Source of the DNA: CALBPI01 sp045110335
Lineage (GTDB): Bacteria; Pseudomonadota; Gammaproteobacteria; Steroidobacterales; Woeseiaceae
Reading direction: 5' to 3'
NCBI GenBank assembly: GCA_045110335.1
Contig: JBGCGB010000033.1
Coordinates: 60,471 to 124,470 of the forward strand
DNA length: 64,000 nucleotides
Part shown: positions 17,902 to 27,333 of the stretch, piece after piece
Layout of the letters: the number at the start of each line of letters is the position of its first letter
Numbering within the stretch: position 1 is the stretch's first letter
The notes under the pieces: generated by a model
What the model was told of the DNA's origin: nothing
The model's input: the letters and a program-made list of their open reading frames with translations, nothing else
The model's database searches: none
Translations under genes and position numbers: made by a program

Positions 17902-19296
17902 ATGACCGACTCTACGAAAGAAACCGCCTTACTGGCGCTGTCGCCTGTCGACGGCCGTTACGCCTCCAAAGTGGACGCATTGAGGCCTTTGGTCAGTGAA
18001 TTCGGATTGATCAGATTCCGCATCTTGGTCGAGGTTAGATGGCTGCAAACGCTAGCGGCCTCGCCGGAAATTCCAGAGCTGGCCGCACTTCCAGCCGCTA
18101 TCAATGATGAGTTGGAGCGGCTTGCGACCGCCTTCACGACCGAAGACGCCGCTGGCGTCAAAGCCATCGAGGCCGTCACAAACCACGACGTCAAGGCGTG
18201 CGAGTACTACATTAAGCAGTGCATCGGCGAAGGCGAAGCCCAGACGCAAATTGCCGAGTTCATTCATTTTGGTTGTACCTCCGAGGACATCAATAATCTT
18301 GCCTATGCGCTGATGTTGAAATCCGCACGCGACGAAGTACTGGGGCCGGAGGTGCGATTGCTCACCGATACCCTTGGTGAAATGGCGATCGCGCTGGCGG
18401 GACAACCTATGCTCAGCAGAACGCATGGTCAAACCGCAAGCCCAACGACGCTCGGCAAAGAGCTCGCCAATGTTGTCGTTCGACTAGACCGACAGCGAGA
18501 AACTTTCGAGAACATCACGCCATTTGGAAAGTTCAATGGCGCCGTCGGCAATTTCAACGCCCATCTGTCCGCTTACCCGGATGCTGATTGGCCTTCTCTG
18601 AGTAAGACACTGATCACGTCACTGGGCTTAGCGCCGAACCCCATGACCACGCAAATCGAACCACATGACTGGCTCGCCGAGTTGGCGCACGCCCTGCTGC
18701 GTGTCGACACCATTTTGATCGATTTTTCCCGTGATATCTGGGGCTATGTGAGTCTCGGCTATTTTCGCCAACGTGTTGTTGCCGGCGAGGTCGGCTCATC
18801 GACTATGCCGCACAAAGTGAATCCGATTGATTTCGAGAATGCTGAAGGTAACTTCGGTGTCGCAAACGCGCTATTGGGACACTTCGCGGAAAAGCTGCCC
18901 ATCTCGCGCTGGCAGCGTGACCTCACCGATTCCACGGTGTTGCGAAATTGGGGCATGGCGCTGGGGCATGCTTTGATCGGGCTCAAATCACTTCAGAAGG
19001 GCCTTTCTAAACTTGAGGTCAATACAGATCGGTTGGCTGAAGATCTGGACATGAGCTGGGAAGTATTGGCTGAACCGATCCAGACGGTCATGCGCCGCTA
19101 CGGTGTGCCAGATGCCTATGACAAACTCAAAGCGCTGACTCGAGGCGAAAGCATCAATGCGGCGACGCTGGCTGCCTTTGTGGACGAACTGGACATTCCG
19201 GACGCGGCGAAACAATCATTGTCATCGCTGACGCCTGCCAGTTACACGGGTATTGCAGAAGCACTCACTCGTAACGCGATCGACAGTCGACGCTAA
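17902..19296 (+). CDS. purB: Adenylosuccinate lyase
   Basis: A 464-residue lyase of purine biosynthesis that removes fumarate from SAICAR and from adenylosuccinate. The signature SSTMPHKVNPIDFEN is intact, with the active-site segments TSEDINN and RTHGQTASPTTLGKE. Length matches the proteobacterial PurB of about 456 residues. GCCGGAATAAGC precedes the ATG. A TATAAT hexamer at 17836 lies at a reasonable place for its promoter, but I find no good -35 partner. The next gene, the RoxA-like oxygenase, follows closely on the same strand. Confidence 0.96.
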   Translation: MTDSTKETALLALSPVDGRYASKVDALRPLVSEFGLIRFRILVEVRWLQTLAASPEIPELAALPAAINDELERLATAFTTEDAAGVKAIEAVTNHDVKACEYYIKQCIGEGEAQTQIAEFIHFGCTSEDINNLAYALMLKSARDEVLGPEVRLLTDTLGEMAIALAGQPMLSRTHGQTASPTTLGKELANVVVRLDRQRETFENITPFGKFNGAVGNFNAHLSAYPDADWPSLSKTLITSLGLAPNPMTTQIEPHDWLAELAHALLRVDTILIDFSRDIWGYVSLGYFRQRVVAGEVGSSTMPHKVNPIDFENAEGNFGVANALLGHFAEKLPISRWQRDLTDSTVLRNWGMALGHALIGLKSLQKGLSKLEVNTDRLAEDLDMSWEVLAEPIQTVMRRYGVPDAYDKLKALTRGESINAATLAAFVDELDIPDAAKQSLSSLTPASYTGIAEALTRNAIDSRR

Positions 19297-19325
19297 ACGG
19301 CATCGCGACCAGTAAGGATCAAGAC

Positions 19326-20393
19326 ATCAGCCGCTTTTCGACAGACGCCGTTAGGGCGATTTGGCACCAGCGCCCGACATTGTTCAAAGGATTTACCGAT
19401 GGCGTGCCATTGGATATCGATGAAATCGCCGGACTCGCGTTATTGCCGGATGTTGAGAGCCGATTGATCCAAACCCGCGAGACCAATGGCAAAACCGACT
19501 ACCTAGTCTCTCAGGATCCCGTAACGGAAGAACGCCTCGCTAACCTTGGACCGCGCGACTGGACACTACTCGTCCATGATGTTGATAAACACCTGCCCGA
19601 TCTGCGGCAGATTTTTGATCATTTCGAGATGGTGCCTGATTGGCTACTGGACGACTTAATGATTAGCATCGCGGCACCCGGTGGCTCTGTAGGTCCGCAT
19701 ACGGACAGCTACGATGTATTCCTACTGCAAGGCGACGGCGAGCGACGCTGGTCAACGGGCATGATAGGTACACCTGTCAGCGACCATCCTTTGCGCCTGG
19801 TCACGAAGCCGGCGTTCGATCAGCAATTCGATTGTTCAATGGGCGATCTTTTGTATGTACCGCCTGGTCATATCCACCATGGCGTAGCAGAAACGCTTTG
19901 CAGCACCTGGTCCATCGGATTTCAGGCACCACTGCTTCGGGATATTGCCGCCATGACCAATGCCGTATTACCGGAGACATTACAAGACGCGCGTTATGAC
20001 CCGATTCTGCCAACGCATGCGCCCTCGCCCGGATTGATACCGATGGACGCCGTTGCCCACATTCCGATCAACGCAAAACCCGAGGCACTCGTTACAGCCC
20101 TGGGACAGTTGGTCACGACCTGCAAAACGTCGCTGCGCCCGGACTCGCCATCAGCCGCCGATTTCGACGCCATCGCCGATCCGCTCCACGTGCATGGATA
20201 CAGCCGCTTGGCCTACGCACTAATGCGGGAAACGTTGCTGGTTTTTGCCAACGGACAAGTGGCGACTTTTAATCGGCCGATGCAGTCGGTGATTGCAGAT
20301 TTGTGCACGCGACGCCTATCATCGCCCCACCCGGATCACCAAGATCTCTACCAGTGGTTATTCGGTGTTGGCGTTTTCGACTTTACGGATTGA
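19326..20393 (+). CDS. RoxA/YcfD-like ribosomal protein L16 arginine hydroxylase (JmjC/cupin)
   Basis: A 2-oxoglutarate/Fe(II) oxygenase resembling YcfD/RoxA, which hydroxylates an arginine of ribosomal protein L16. The Fe ligands appear in SVGPHTDSYDVF (His and Asp) and the later PPGHIHHG; LMISIAAPGG and DLLYVPPG are family signatures. The first canonical start is TTG 19380, but it lies inside conserved sequence: the codons just before it read IWHQRPTLFKGF, aligned with the N-terminal HWQKRP segment of YcfD. An in-frame stop at 19272 and no ATG, GTG or TTG before 19380 leave ATC 19326 as the likeliest start; it has AAGGA seven nt upstream. I use that start, giving about 355 residues; a sequence error is possible. 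The next gene follows 6 nt downstream. Confidence 0.85.
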   Translation: MSRFSTDAVRAIWHQRPTLFKGFTDGVPLDIDEIAGLALLPDVESRLIQTRETNGKTDYLVSQDPVTEERLANLGPRDWTLLVHDVDKHLPDLRQIFDHFEMVPDWLLDDLMISIAAPGGSVGPHTDSYDVFLLQGDGERRWSTGMIGTPVSDHPLRLVTKPAFDQQFDCSMGDLLYVPPGHIHHGVAETLCSTWSIGFQAPLLRDIAAMTNAVLPETLQDARYDPILPTHAPSPGLIPMDAVAHIPINAKPEALVTALGQLVTTCKTSLRPDSPSAADFDAIADPLHVHGYSRLAYALMRETLLVFANGQVATFNRPMQSVIADLCTRRLSSPHPDHQDLYQWLFGVGVFDFTD

Positions 20394-20399
20394 CATAAC

Positions 20400-20834
20400 A
20401 TGGCAAAGCCCAAATACCATATCGAAAAAGTTGACTGGCAAGCCCACATCGACATGTTGATGCACATCCGAAAAGTCGTGTTTATTCAGGAGCAAAACGT
20501 CCCTCCACATGAGGAGTGGGATGACTACGATGCCACGAGTGAACACTTTCTCGCCTTTGATACAAAACGTGACGCGGTTGGTTCCGGTCGATTGCAACCT
20601 AACGGTAAGATCACTCGCATGGCAGTTCTGTCTTCGGCGCGCGGTAAAGGCGCAGGCGCAGCACTGTTAGAGGCATTGATTATTGCGGCGGTACAACAAG
20701 GGAAAGCGATTCCCTGGCTGCATGCACAAATCGATGCTGTCGGCTTTTACTCGCAATATGGATTTGCGGTGGAAGGGGAGCCATTCGACGAAGCTGGCAT
20801 ACAACACTGCCTGATGAGAATGACGCGCACCTGA
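20400..20834 (+). CDS. GNAT family N-acetyltransferase (YjcF/ElaA-like)
   Basis: A 144-residue cytoplasmic acetyltransferase. The acetyl-CoA loop is ARGKGAGAALLEAL at about residues 80-93, preceded by the MAVLSS strand. The N-terminal RKVVFIQEQNVP segment is typical of the YjcF-like branch, and FYSQYGF is the usual C-terminal strand. It starts 6 nt after the RoxA-like gene and is surely co-transcribed. Substrate unknown. The same-strand run RoxA-like, GNAT, small unknown, mnmA suggests, but does not prove, a link to translation. Confidence 0.85.
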   Translation: MAKPKYHIEKVDWQAHIDMLMHIRKVVFIQEQNVPPHEEWDDYDATSEHFLAFDTKRDAVGSGRLQPNGKITRMAVLSSARGKGAGAALLEALIIAAVQQGKAIPWLHAQIDAVGFYSQYGFAVEGEPFDEAGIQHCLMRMTRT

Positions 20835-20836
20835 CA

Positions 20837-20876
20837 TCCGGGTTGACCCGGAGGCAAAGCCGACCACGGGTTTTTA
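20837..20876 (+). terminator. Possible terminator or attenuator hairpins between GNAT and unknown gene
   Basis: TCCGGG-TTGA-CCCGGA at 20837-20852 is a perfect six-pair hairpin. The same CCCG can instead pair with CGGG at 20868-20871, around an inner GGC-AAA-GCC, and that alternative is followed directly by TTTTT. The two folds exclude one another. This could be a weak intrinsic terminator in a 61-nt gap; nothing here shows regulation. Confidence 0.4.
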
Positions 20877-20895
20877 ATCGCGGGAGTGCAAGTCA

Positions 20896-21402
20896 ATGGC
20901 GGCAGCCGAGCAAGAGGCCAAAGTCGGGGAACGGTGGGTATTGTCCACGCGTGCCGACATGCGCGAAGCCGCGACCGCGATCTGTTCAGTCGCTGACCGC
21001 AAGCTTTCGATCATGACACGCGATCTAGAGCCCGGTATTTACGATCACCCTGACTTTCTCGACGCCGTTAAGAAATTAATCTTGTCACGCCGGTTTGCAC
21101 GCGTTCGCGTGTTGATTTCAGATCCCTCGCGGGCGATCAAAAATGGCAATCGACTGGTCACGATGGGACGCCGGCTCAACAGCTTCATCGAGTTCCGAAA
21201 TGTTCACGATGACTATCGCGAGGTGCCGGAAGCGTATTGCATCGCAGATGGCAAAGCGATCGCTTACCGCCTTGATGCAACGCGTTGGGATGGCATCGCC
21301 GACGATTACACGCCGCCTGTTGCCAGCAACTATCTACGCATTTTTGATGAAATTTGGGCGGCTAGTGAAGTCGAGAACGAATTCCGCAACATGCATCTCT
21401 AG
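20896..21402 (+). CDS. Uncharacterised 168-residue protein following the GNAT gene
   Basis: No catalytic family is clear to me. The protein is soluble, with no signal peptide or membrane segment. It begins with a region that could wrap around a phospholipase D-like fold (TRADMREAATAI, then RKLSIMTRDLEPGIYDHPDFLDAVKKLIL, then ARVRVLISDPSRAI) but no HKD motif is present. I believe it matches a domain of unknown function that commonly follows a GNAT gene in gammaproteobacteria (DUF7931), from memory and with modest confidence. GGGAG precedes the ATG. It sits between a GNAT gene and mnmA. Confidence 0.72.
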   Translation: MAAAEQEAKVGERWVLSTRADMREAATAICSVADRKLSIMTRDLEPGIYDHPDFLDAVKKLILSRRFARVRVLISDPSRAIKNGNRLVTMGRRLNSFIEFRNVHDDYREVPEAYCIADGKAIAYRLDATRWDGIADDYTPPVASNYLRIFDEIWAASEVENEFRNMHL

Positions 21403-21524
21403 CACGCCGCGAACCCCGCCTCTACTCCCATTACCGATATTGCCCTGATGTCAAAGGCATCACTAGACCGCGGTGCGCCTTCACAGCGCATGCAAACACG
21501 GTTGCGATCGCTTAAAATCAAGTC

Positions 21525-22670
21525 ATGAACAGCATCCCTACCCATTGGCAAAAAGGTGCCCGCATCATTGTGGGCATGTCCGGTGGCGTCGACTCATCAG
21601 TCGTCGCATGGCAACTGCTGCAACAAGGCTTCGAGGTCGAAGGCTTGCACATGACCAACTGGGAAGCGGACGATGAATATTGCAGTGCCGCTGACGATCT
21701 GCAAGACGCCAGAAAGGTTTGCGATCAATTGGGCATTCCGTTGCATCACATCAATTTTGCAAAAGAATACCGCGACCGTGTCTTTCAGTATTTCCTGGAA
21801 GAATATGATCGCGGCCGCACCCCTAACCCGGATGTGCTTTGCAATCGTGAAATCAAATTTGGCGTCTTTGCCGACTATGCGAAAAGACTAGGCGCCGATG
21901 GCATCGCGACCGGACACTATGCGCGCACGGCAGCGGAAAATGGCCGGACCAAATTACTGAAAGGCAAGGACAACAACAAAGACCAAAGCTATTTTCTGCA
22001 TGCCGTTCGGGGCGATGCTTTCGCCGACACCGGCTTTCCACTCGGCAATCTCGACAAAACCGAGGTGCGGGAACTCGCGACCAAAGCGGGCCTCGCCACC
22101 CATCGCAAACGTGATTCGACTGGTATCTGTTTCATTGGCGAACGACCGTTTCGTGATTTCTTGAGTCGTTACTTACCCGCGCATCCTGGCGACATCGTCA
22201 TCGAATCCGGCGAGAAAATTGGCACCCATAACGGACTGATGTATTACACGGCCGGTCAACGGCAAGGATTGGGTGTGGGTGGCTTGAAAGGCGCAGCGAA
22301 CGCACCGTGGTATGTTGGTCGCAAAGACCTTGCGCGCAACGAGTTAGTCGTCGTGCAAGACAAGCATCATCGCTGGTTGCAGCATGACTGCATACGTTGT
22401 GATGAACCGCACTGGATCAACGAGGCACCAGTCGACGGGGAGCGGTTAACCGCGCAAGTTCGCTATCGCCAGAAGGATCAGGCATGCACTGTTCACATCG
22501 ACGAGCAAAATCGACTAGCCATCACGTTCGACGACCCCCAATGGGCCATTGCTTGCGGTCAGTATGCGGTCGTCTACCGGGGCGATGAATGTCTCGGCGG
22601 TGGCGCCATCGATAGTATTTGGCACTCAGCGCAGCTAACCGGGGAATCGCCACAAGTGCTAGCGCGCTAG
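21525..22670 (+). CDS. mnmA: tRNA-specific 2-thiouridylase MnmA
   Basis: A 381-residue cytoplasmic enzyme that thiolates U34 of tRNA-Lys, tRNA-Glu and tRNA-Gln using sulfur relayed from IscS. The ATP pyrophosphatase loop SGGVDSS lies near residue 20, the catalytic Cys in PDVLCNREIKF, and the second Cys in TGICFIGERPF; these give the persulfide pair. FLSRYLPAHPGDI and YTAGQRQGLG are family signatures of the middle domain. Length is normal (E. coli 368). A tRNA-Lys(TTT), one of its substrates, is elsewhere in this window. Confidence 0.96.
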   Translation: MNSIPTHWQKGARIIVGMSGGVDSSVVAWQLLQQGFEVEGLHMTNWEADDEYCSAADDLQDARKVCDQLGIPLHHINFAKEYRDRVFQYFLEEYDRGRTPNPDVLCNREIKFGVFADYAKRLGADGIATGHYARTAAENGRTKLLKGKDNNKDQSYFLHAVRGDAFADTGFPLGNLDKTEVRELATKAGLATHRKRDSTGICFIGERPFRDFLSRYLPAHPGDIVIESGEKIGTHNGLMYYTAGQRQGLGVGGLKGAANAPWYVGRKDLARNELVVVQDKHHRWLQHDCIRCDEPHWINEAPVDGERLTAQVRYRQKDQACTVHIDEQNRLAITFDDPQWAIACGQYAVVYRGDECLGGGAIDSIWHSAQLTGESPQVLAR

Positions 22671-22813
22671 GCATTGAGGCCTTTTAACCCCGGGCATTGA
22701 TGCGCCTGGCAACCGGAATCGGCGGCTTGCCCACCCAAGGCACAGCATCCGATATAATAAGTTATCGATTCCAAAATTTTATGCTGCGTCTCGCAGTAGA
22801 TAGCAGGAGAGCT

Positions 22814-25489
22814 ATGAACGATTCATTCGGTGCCCGCACCACACTCACTGTTGACGATACCGCTTATGACATTTTTAGGTTGGATGCGATTGATGAAGGC
22901 CATGTCGACAAACTGCCCTTCTCGTTAAAGGTCTTGTTAGAGAATTTGCTCCGCCATGAAGATGGCCGAGATGTGACCCGCGACGATATCCTCGCACTGG
23001 CGCACTGGGATCCCAAGGCTGAGCCCGAGACCGAAATTTCATTCACACCCAGTCGGGTGATCCTGCAGGACTTTACTGGTGTACCAGCGATCGTCGATCT
23101 TGCGGCCATGCGCGATGCCGTTGTAAAACTGGGTGGCAACGCCGACGACATCAACCCGCTCTCGCCCGCTGAACTCGTCATTGACCATTCCGTTCAAGTG
23201 GACAACTACGGCGGCGCCAATGCGTTGGACTTGAACAATAAGATTGAATTCCAACGCAACCGAGAACGCTATTCGTTTTTACGGTGGGGCCAAACGGCAT
23301 TTGATAATTTTAAAGTCGTGCCACCGAATACCGGCATCGTTCATCAGGTCAATCTTGAGTATCTGTCACGCGTTGTGTTCGATGCAGAGCAAGACGGAAA
23401 ACGTCTGGCATACCCAGATACCTTAGTCGGTACGGATTCTCACACAACCATGGTGAATGGACTTGGCGTTCTTGGCTGGGGCGTCGGCGGCATTGAGGCA
23501 GAAGCCGCGATGCTTGGCCAACCGATTACGATGCTGATACCGCAAGTCGTCGGCTTCAAACTGACGGGAAAACTCAAAGAAGGCACAACCGCTACGGACC
23601 TCGTACTAACGGTCACAGAGATGCTTCGCGAACGCGGTGTGGTTGGTAAGTTTGTAGAATTTTATGGGGACGGCCTCGCGCACCTGCCGCTAGCGGACCG
23701 CGCAACGCTCGGTAATATGTCGCCGGAGTTTGGCTCCACCGTCGGCATTTTTCCGATCGACGCCGAAACAATTCGCTACCTCGAGTTATCAGGACGTGAT
23801 CCCCAACAAATTCGAATGATCGAAGCCTACGCGCGAGCGCAAGGCATGTGGCGCGAATCTGGCGCACCGGACGCCGACTATTCGGATACGTTGGCATTAG
23901 ACATGAGCTCAGTGGAACCTAGCATCGCCGGCCCTAAGCGACCGCAAGATCGCATCGCGCTAAAAGAAGCAGACAAAGTCTTTAGAGATCATTTAGCCGT
24001 GATGACCCAAGACCGCCATGATGCGACGGCCAACGCGAACGTCAGCATGGACGACGCGTCATTCGAACTAGCGGATGGTGCCATCCTGATTGCAGCCATT
24101 ACCAGCTGTACCAACACCTCTAACCCCGCGGTCATGCTAGGTGCCGGCCTGTTGGCCAGAAATGCCGCCGCGAAGGGTCTCGCCGTCAAACCCTGGGTCA
24201 AAACGAGTCTCGCGCCAGGCTCACGTGTCGTCACCGACTATCTCAAGAAAGCCGGTCTCATTGATGATCTTAGGGCCATGGGTTTTTACACGGTTGGTTA
24301 CGGCTGCACCACTTGCATCGGCAACTCCGGTCCTTTGCGACCCGAGATTGATGAGGCTGTTCGTGAGTCGGGACTCGTTGGTTGCAGTGTTCTATCGGGC
24401 AATCGAAACTTCGAAGGCCGCATCCATCCGTTAGTGAAAATGAATTTTCTGGCATCGCCGCCACTGGTCGTCGCCTATGCGATTGCGGGGAATATGCATG
24501 CCGACATTTACAACGACGCTCTGGGCCAGGATCGCGACGGCAACGACATTTACTTGAAAGACATTTGGCCGAGTCAAAAAGAAATCCACGAAACAATTCT
24601 GAACAACATTGATTCCGACATGTTCAGCGCCAGTTACGATAGCGTGTTTGAAGGCGACAGCAACTGGAACGGGCTCGAGATACCCGATGGTGGCATATAC
24701 GCTTGGGATGACGAATCAACCTATGTCAAAAATCCGCCCTATTTTGACGGCATGACTGAAGCTGTCGAACCTGGCCAGAACATTTCCGGCGCGCGCGTTT
24801 TGGCATTGCTGGGCGACTCCGTTACGACAGATCACATTTCTCCGGCCGGCAGTATTTCTCCAGACAGCCCTGCCGCCGAATACCTGAAAGCCGAAGGGGT
24901 TGCACCCAAAGACTTCAACTCCTACGGTTCGCGCCGTGGCAATCATGAAGTCATGATGCGCGGCACGTTTGCCAATATCCGTCTGCGAAACTTGCTGGCA
25001 CCGGGTACCGAAGGCGGTTGGACCTGCCATCAACCCAGCGGGGAGCAAATGACCATCTTCGCCGCGGCTGAGCGTTACCGGGAAACGGCAACACCGTTGA
25101 TTGTTGTCGCCGGGAAAGAGTACGGCACCGGTTCATCAAGGGATTGGGCTGCCAAGGGGACACTACTGCTTGGCGTCAAAGCGGTCATTGCAAGAAGCTA
25201 CGAACGCATCCACCGTTCCAACCTCATCGGTATGGGCGTGCTCCCGCTTGAATTCCGCAAGGATGAAAGCGCCGAGAACTTTGGTTTTGACGGAACCGAA
25301 ACGTTTGATATTCAGGGCCTCGCTGATGGGGAGCCCAAGTTGATCGATATCACCGCCACCAGAAGCGATGGCGAGAAGGTTAACTTTCAGGCGCGCGTAC
25401 GTATCGACACACCCAAAGAATGGGATTACTACCGCAACGGCGGCATCTTGCAATATGTATTGCGCCAACTGGTTAGTCGCGCCGCCTAA
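22814..25489 (+). CDS. acnA: Aconitate hydratase A
   Basis: An 891-residue TCA-cycle aconitase of the AcnA/IRP type, interconverting citrate and isocitrate with a [4Fe-4S] cluster. Cluster Cys residues are in ITSCTNTSNP and CTTCIGNSGP; GTDSHTTMVNGLGVLGWGVGG and the C-terminal GSSRDWAAKGT swivel-domain motif are intact. The ATG at 22814 is chosen because GGAGAG lies directly upstream and the family's N-terminus starts there; the frame stays open to 22697, but those 39 codons look untranslated. A TATAAT at 22753 could be its -10 box, though no -35 element fits well. AcnA enzymes are generally the stress-resistant aconitase. Confidence 0.95.
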   Translation: MNDSFGARTTLTVDDTAYDIFRLDAIDEGHVDKLPFSLKVLLENLLRHEDGRDVTRDDILALAHWDPKAEPETEISFTPSRVILQDFTGVPAIVDLAAMRDAVVKLGGNADDINPLSPAELVIDHSVQVDNYGGANALDLNNKIEFQRNRERYSFLRWGQTAFDNFKVVPPNTGIVHQVNLEYLSRVVFDAEQDGKRLAYPDTLVGTDSHTTMVNGLGVLGWGVGGIEAEAAMLGQPITMLIPQVVGFKLTGKLKEGTTATDLVLTVTEMLRERGVVGKFVEFYGDGLAHLPLADRATLGNMSPEFGSTVGIFPIDAETIRYLELSGRDPQQIRMIEAYARAQGMWRESGAPDADYSDTLALDMSSVEPSIAGPKRPQDRIALKEADKVFRDHLAVMTQDRHDATANANVSMDDASFELADGAILIAAITSCTNTSNPAVMLGAGLLARNAAAKGLAVKPWVKTSLAPGSRVVTDYLKKAGLIDDLRAMGFYTVGYGCTTCIGNSGPLRPEIDEAVRESGLVGCSVLSGNRNFEGRIHPLVKMNFLASPPLVVAYAIAGNMHADIYNDALGQDRDGNDIYLKDIWPSQKEIHETILNNIDSDMFSASYDSVFEGDSNWNGLEIPDGGIYAWDDESTYVKNPPYFDGMTEAVEPGQNISGARVLALLGDSVTTDHISPAGSISPDSPAAEYLKAEGVAPKDFNSYGSRRGNHEVMMRGTFANIRLRNLLAPGTEGGWTCHQPSGEQMTIFAAAERYRETATPLIVVAGKEYGTGSSRDWAAKGTLLLGVKAVIARSYERIHRSNLIGMGVLPLEFRKDESAENFGFDGTETFDIQGLADGEPKLIDITATRSDGEKVNFQARVRIDTPKEWDYYRNGGILQYVLRQLVSRAA

Positions 25490-25567
25490 CAACGATGTCG
25501 CTATACTACGTTCAACATCCTGACCATCTTCACATTCCGTGGAGATTAAATATTTACCGGAGCCTTT

Positions 25568-26575
25568 ATGTTTGGCCGACTTTATGACGCTGTTGTGTTG
25601 AGTGATCGCAAGTGGGTTTTGCCGGCGACGGTTATCTCGGCTGTGCTGCTGGTCGTATTGGTGGTGGTGAGTTGGTTCTGGTCTCGCGAGCCTGCGATTT
25701 TTTGGGTCGATGCCAACGATGCTGAGCGACCGGCCACCGTCGGCTACGCTACAACTAACACGTTAATCCGCGTCACGGAAACTTTGCTCGATAAGCCAGG
25801 CGGATTGATCGTCAATGACATTCTTCCACCGGGTCTAGTGCTCGACAATATCCCGAGCTGGGAAGTCGGTGTGCTAACACAAGTTCGCGACCTGTCGCGC
25901 GTGATGCGCAACGACTACAGCCGTTCCCAGTCGCAATCCGCAGAAGATCCGGACCTTGCTGGTGCCGAGTCACGATTCTTCATTGACTACAATAAATGGA
26001 TGCTGCCGGCCGCTGAACGAGAATACCGGAAAGGTATTGAATCACTGCGTCAGTACGAAGTGCGTCTACTGAACCGCGACGACAACAATGCCCAGTTTTT
26101 TGCGCGAGCCGACAATCTTCGCGAATGGCTCGGCCAAGTGGAGAAACGACTAGGTAACCTCTCGCAAGGACTCACGGCGAGCGTGGGTCAATCTCGCGTC
26201 AACACTGATCTCGCCGGTGAATCCGCTGCGACTTCAGGAGGCGGTAGCCAATCGGCCGACGTTCTGGTCAAGACGCCCTGGTTAAAACTCGACAATGTGT
26301 TCTTCGAAGCGCGCGGCAGTGCATGGGCACTGGTGCATTTTCTGCGCGCCGCACAGTTCGATTTTGCCGATGTACTGGAAGATAAGAATGCCACGGTTAG
26401 CCTGCGCCAAATTATCCGGGAGCTGGAATCCAGTCTTGAGCCGCTTAACAGCCCTATTGTGTTAAACGGCAGCGGCTACGGCATGTTTGCCAATCACTCT
26501 TTGGTGATGGCCTCTTACCTTTCTCGCGCGAACGCGGCTGTCATCGATCTTCGAGAATTACTGGACCAAGGCTAA
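25568..26575 (+). CDS. DUF2333 family membrane protein
   Basis: A 335-residue protein with one N-terminal transmembrane segment (about 18-40) and a large, probably periplasmic, mostly helical domain. Recognisable DUF2333 features are GGLIVNDILPPGLVLDNIP split by its centre, DYSRSQSQS, DPDLAGAES and KWMLPAAEREYRKG. The family is widespread in gammaproteobacteria and has no assigned function. It stands alone after acnA. Its stop codon overlaps by a few bases the stop of the convergent SGNH hydrolase gene, leaving no room for a separate terminator. Confidence 0.85.
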   Translation: MFGRLYDAVVLSDRKWVLPATVISAVLLVVLVVVSWFWSREPAIFWVDANDAERPATVGYATTNTLIRVTETLLDKPGGLIVNDILPPGLVLDNIPSWEVGVLTQVRDLSRVMRNDYSRSQSQSAEDPDLAGAESRFFIDYNKWMLPAAEREYRKGIESLRQYEVRLLNRDDNNAQFFARADNLREWLGQVEKRLGNLSQGLTASVGQSRVNTDLAGESAATSGGGSQSADVLVKTPWLKLDNVFFEARGSAWALVHFLRAAQFDFADVLEDKNATVSLRQIIRELESSLEPLNSPIVLNGSGYGMFANHSLVMASYLSRANAAVIDLRELLDQG

Positions 26576-27333
26576 CGCGCATTTTCTGCGATCTGTTTCG
26601 CTAGTTTTTTTGCCCAAAACTCGCAAGCCCTCGGACCAGGATGATAACCATCCTCAGCCAACATCGATGGGTCATCAGGGAAGTCTGTTACCAACGCCAC
26701 CGTATCCTCATAGCCTTCGACCAAAAGCGCCTGAGTCGCATCCAGCATGCGTGCACGCAACCCTAGTAGCCAACGTAATGGGTTTGGTAGCAGCGTGAAC
26801 CCCCACATCGGTGGAACCGGTGTCAGGAAAACCCGGGAAACGCCCCTCTCACGAAGCCGCTGGCGAAGCTTTAACAGCCGTTCCTGCCACTGACGGCGCG
26901 ATGTCATCGCGACGACATCGTTGACCCCAAGAAAGACCACGGCAATCTTTTGCGGCTGCGGCGATACAGGCACTTGCGTACCGAGTAAATCAACAATCTG
27001 GGCGACAGTCATGCCGTTGCCACCGATCACTTGCCAATGCACCGCACAGCCATAGCGCTCGGCGAGGTTGCCGGCTAACTGATGCGCCAGTGTTTCGTTG
27101 GCATGATGACACCCGACCCCTACCGCTGTAGATTCGCCGACAATCATGACATCCAATGCTGTTGTTTGATCGTCGTTCTGAACACCGGTAGTCCCGCGTT
27201 CTCCGTTAGAAAGCATCACCGGCATACGTTTCGCCGTACGTCGCAGCCATAACCCCTGAATCATGACAACCGGAAAAACCAACACAAACCGCAACCAGAA
27301 TGCTGGTTCCGATAGCAACTTGGGCGGACTCAT
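26572..27333 (-). CDS. SGNH/GDSL-family hydrolase
   Basis: A 253-residue esterase or acyl hydrolase. Nucleophile Ser in the block I-like VGESTAVGVG, oxyanion Gly in VIGGNG, Asn in FLGVNDV (block III) and the Asp-His pair in EDGYHPG (block V) are all present. The N-terminus has a hydrophobic stretch (FWLRFVLVFPVVMIQGLW) that may anchor it in the membrane. Its start overlaps the stop of the upstream YgjP-like gene by 4 nt (ATGA), so translation is probably coupled. Substrate unknown. Confidence 0.85.
   Translation of the reverse strand: MSPPKLLSEPAFWLRFVLVFPVVMIQGLWLRRTAKRMPVMLSNGERGTTGVQNDDQTTALDVMIVGESTAVGVGCHHANETLAHQLAGNLAERYGCAVHWQVIGGNGMTVAQIVDLLGTQVPVSPQPQKIAVVFLGVNDVVAMTSRRQWQERLLKLRQRLRERGVSRVFLTPVPPMWGFTLLPNPLRWLLGLRARMLDATQALLVEGYEDTVALVTDFPDDPSMLAEDGYHPGPRACEFWAKKLAKQIAENAR

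Noticed and set aside
22753..22758. TATAAT upstream of acnA as a full promoter
   Set aside because: Good -10 box, but the nearest TTGCCC is 20 nt away; not enough to call a sigma-70 promoter. The same applies to TATAAT at 17836 before purB.
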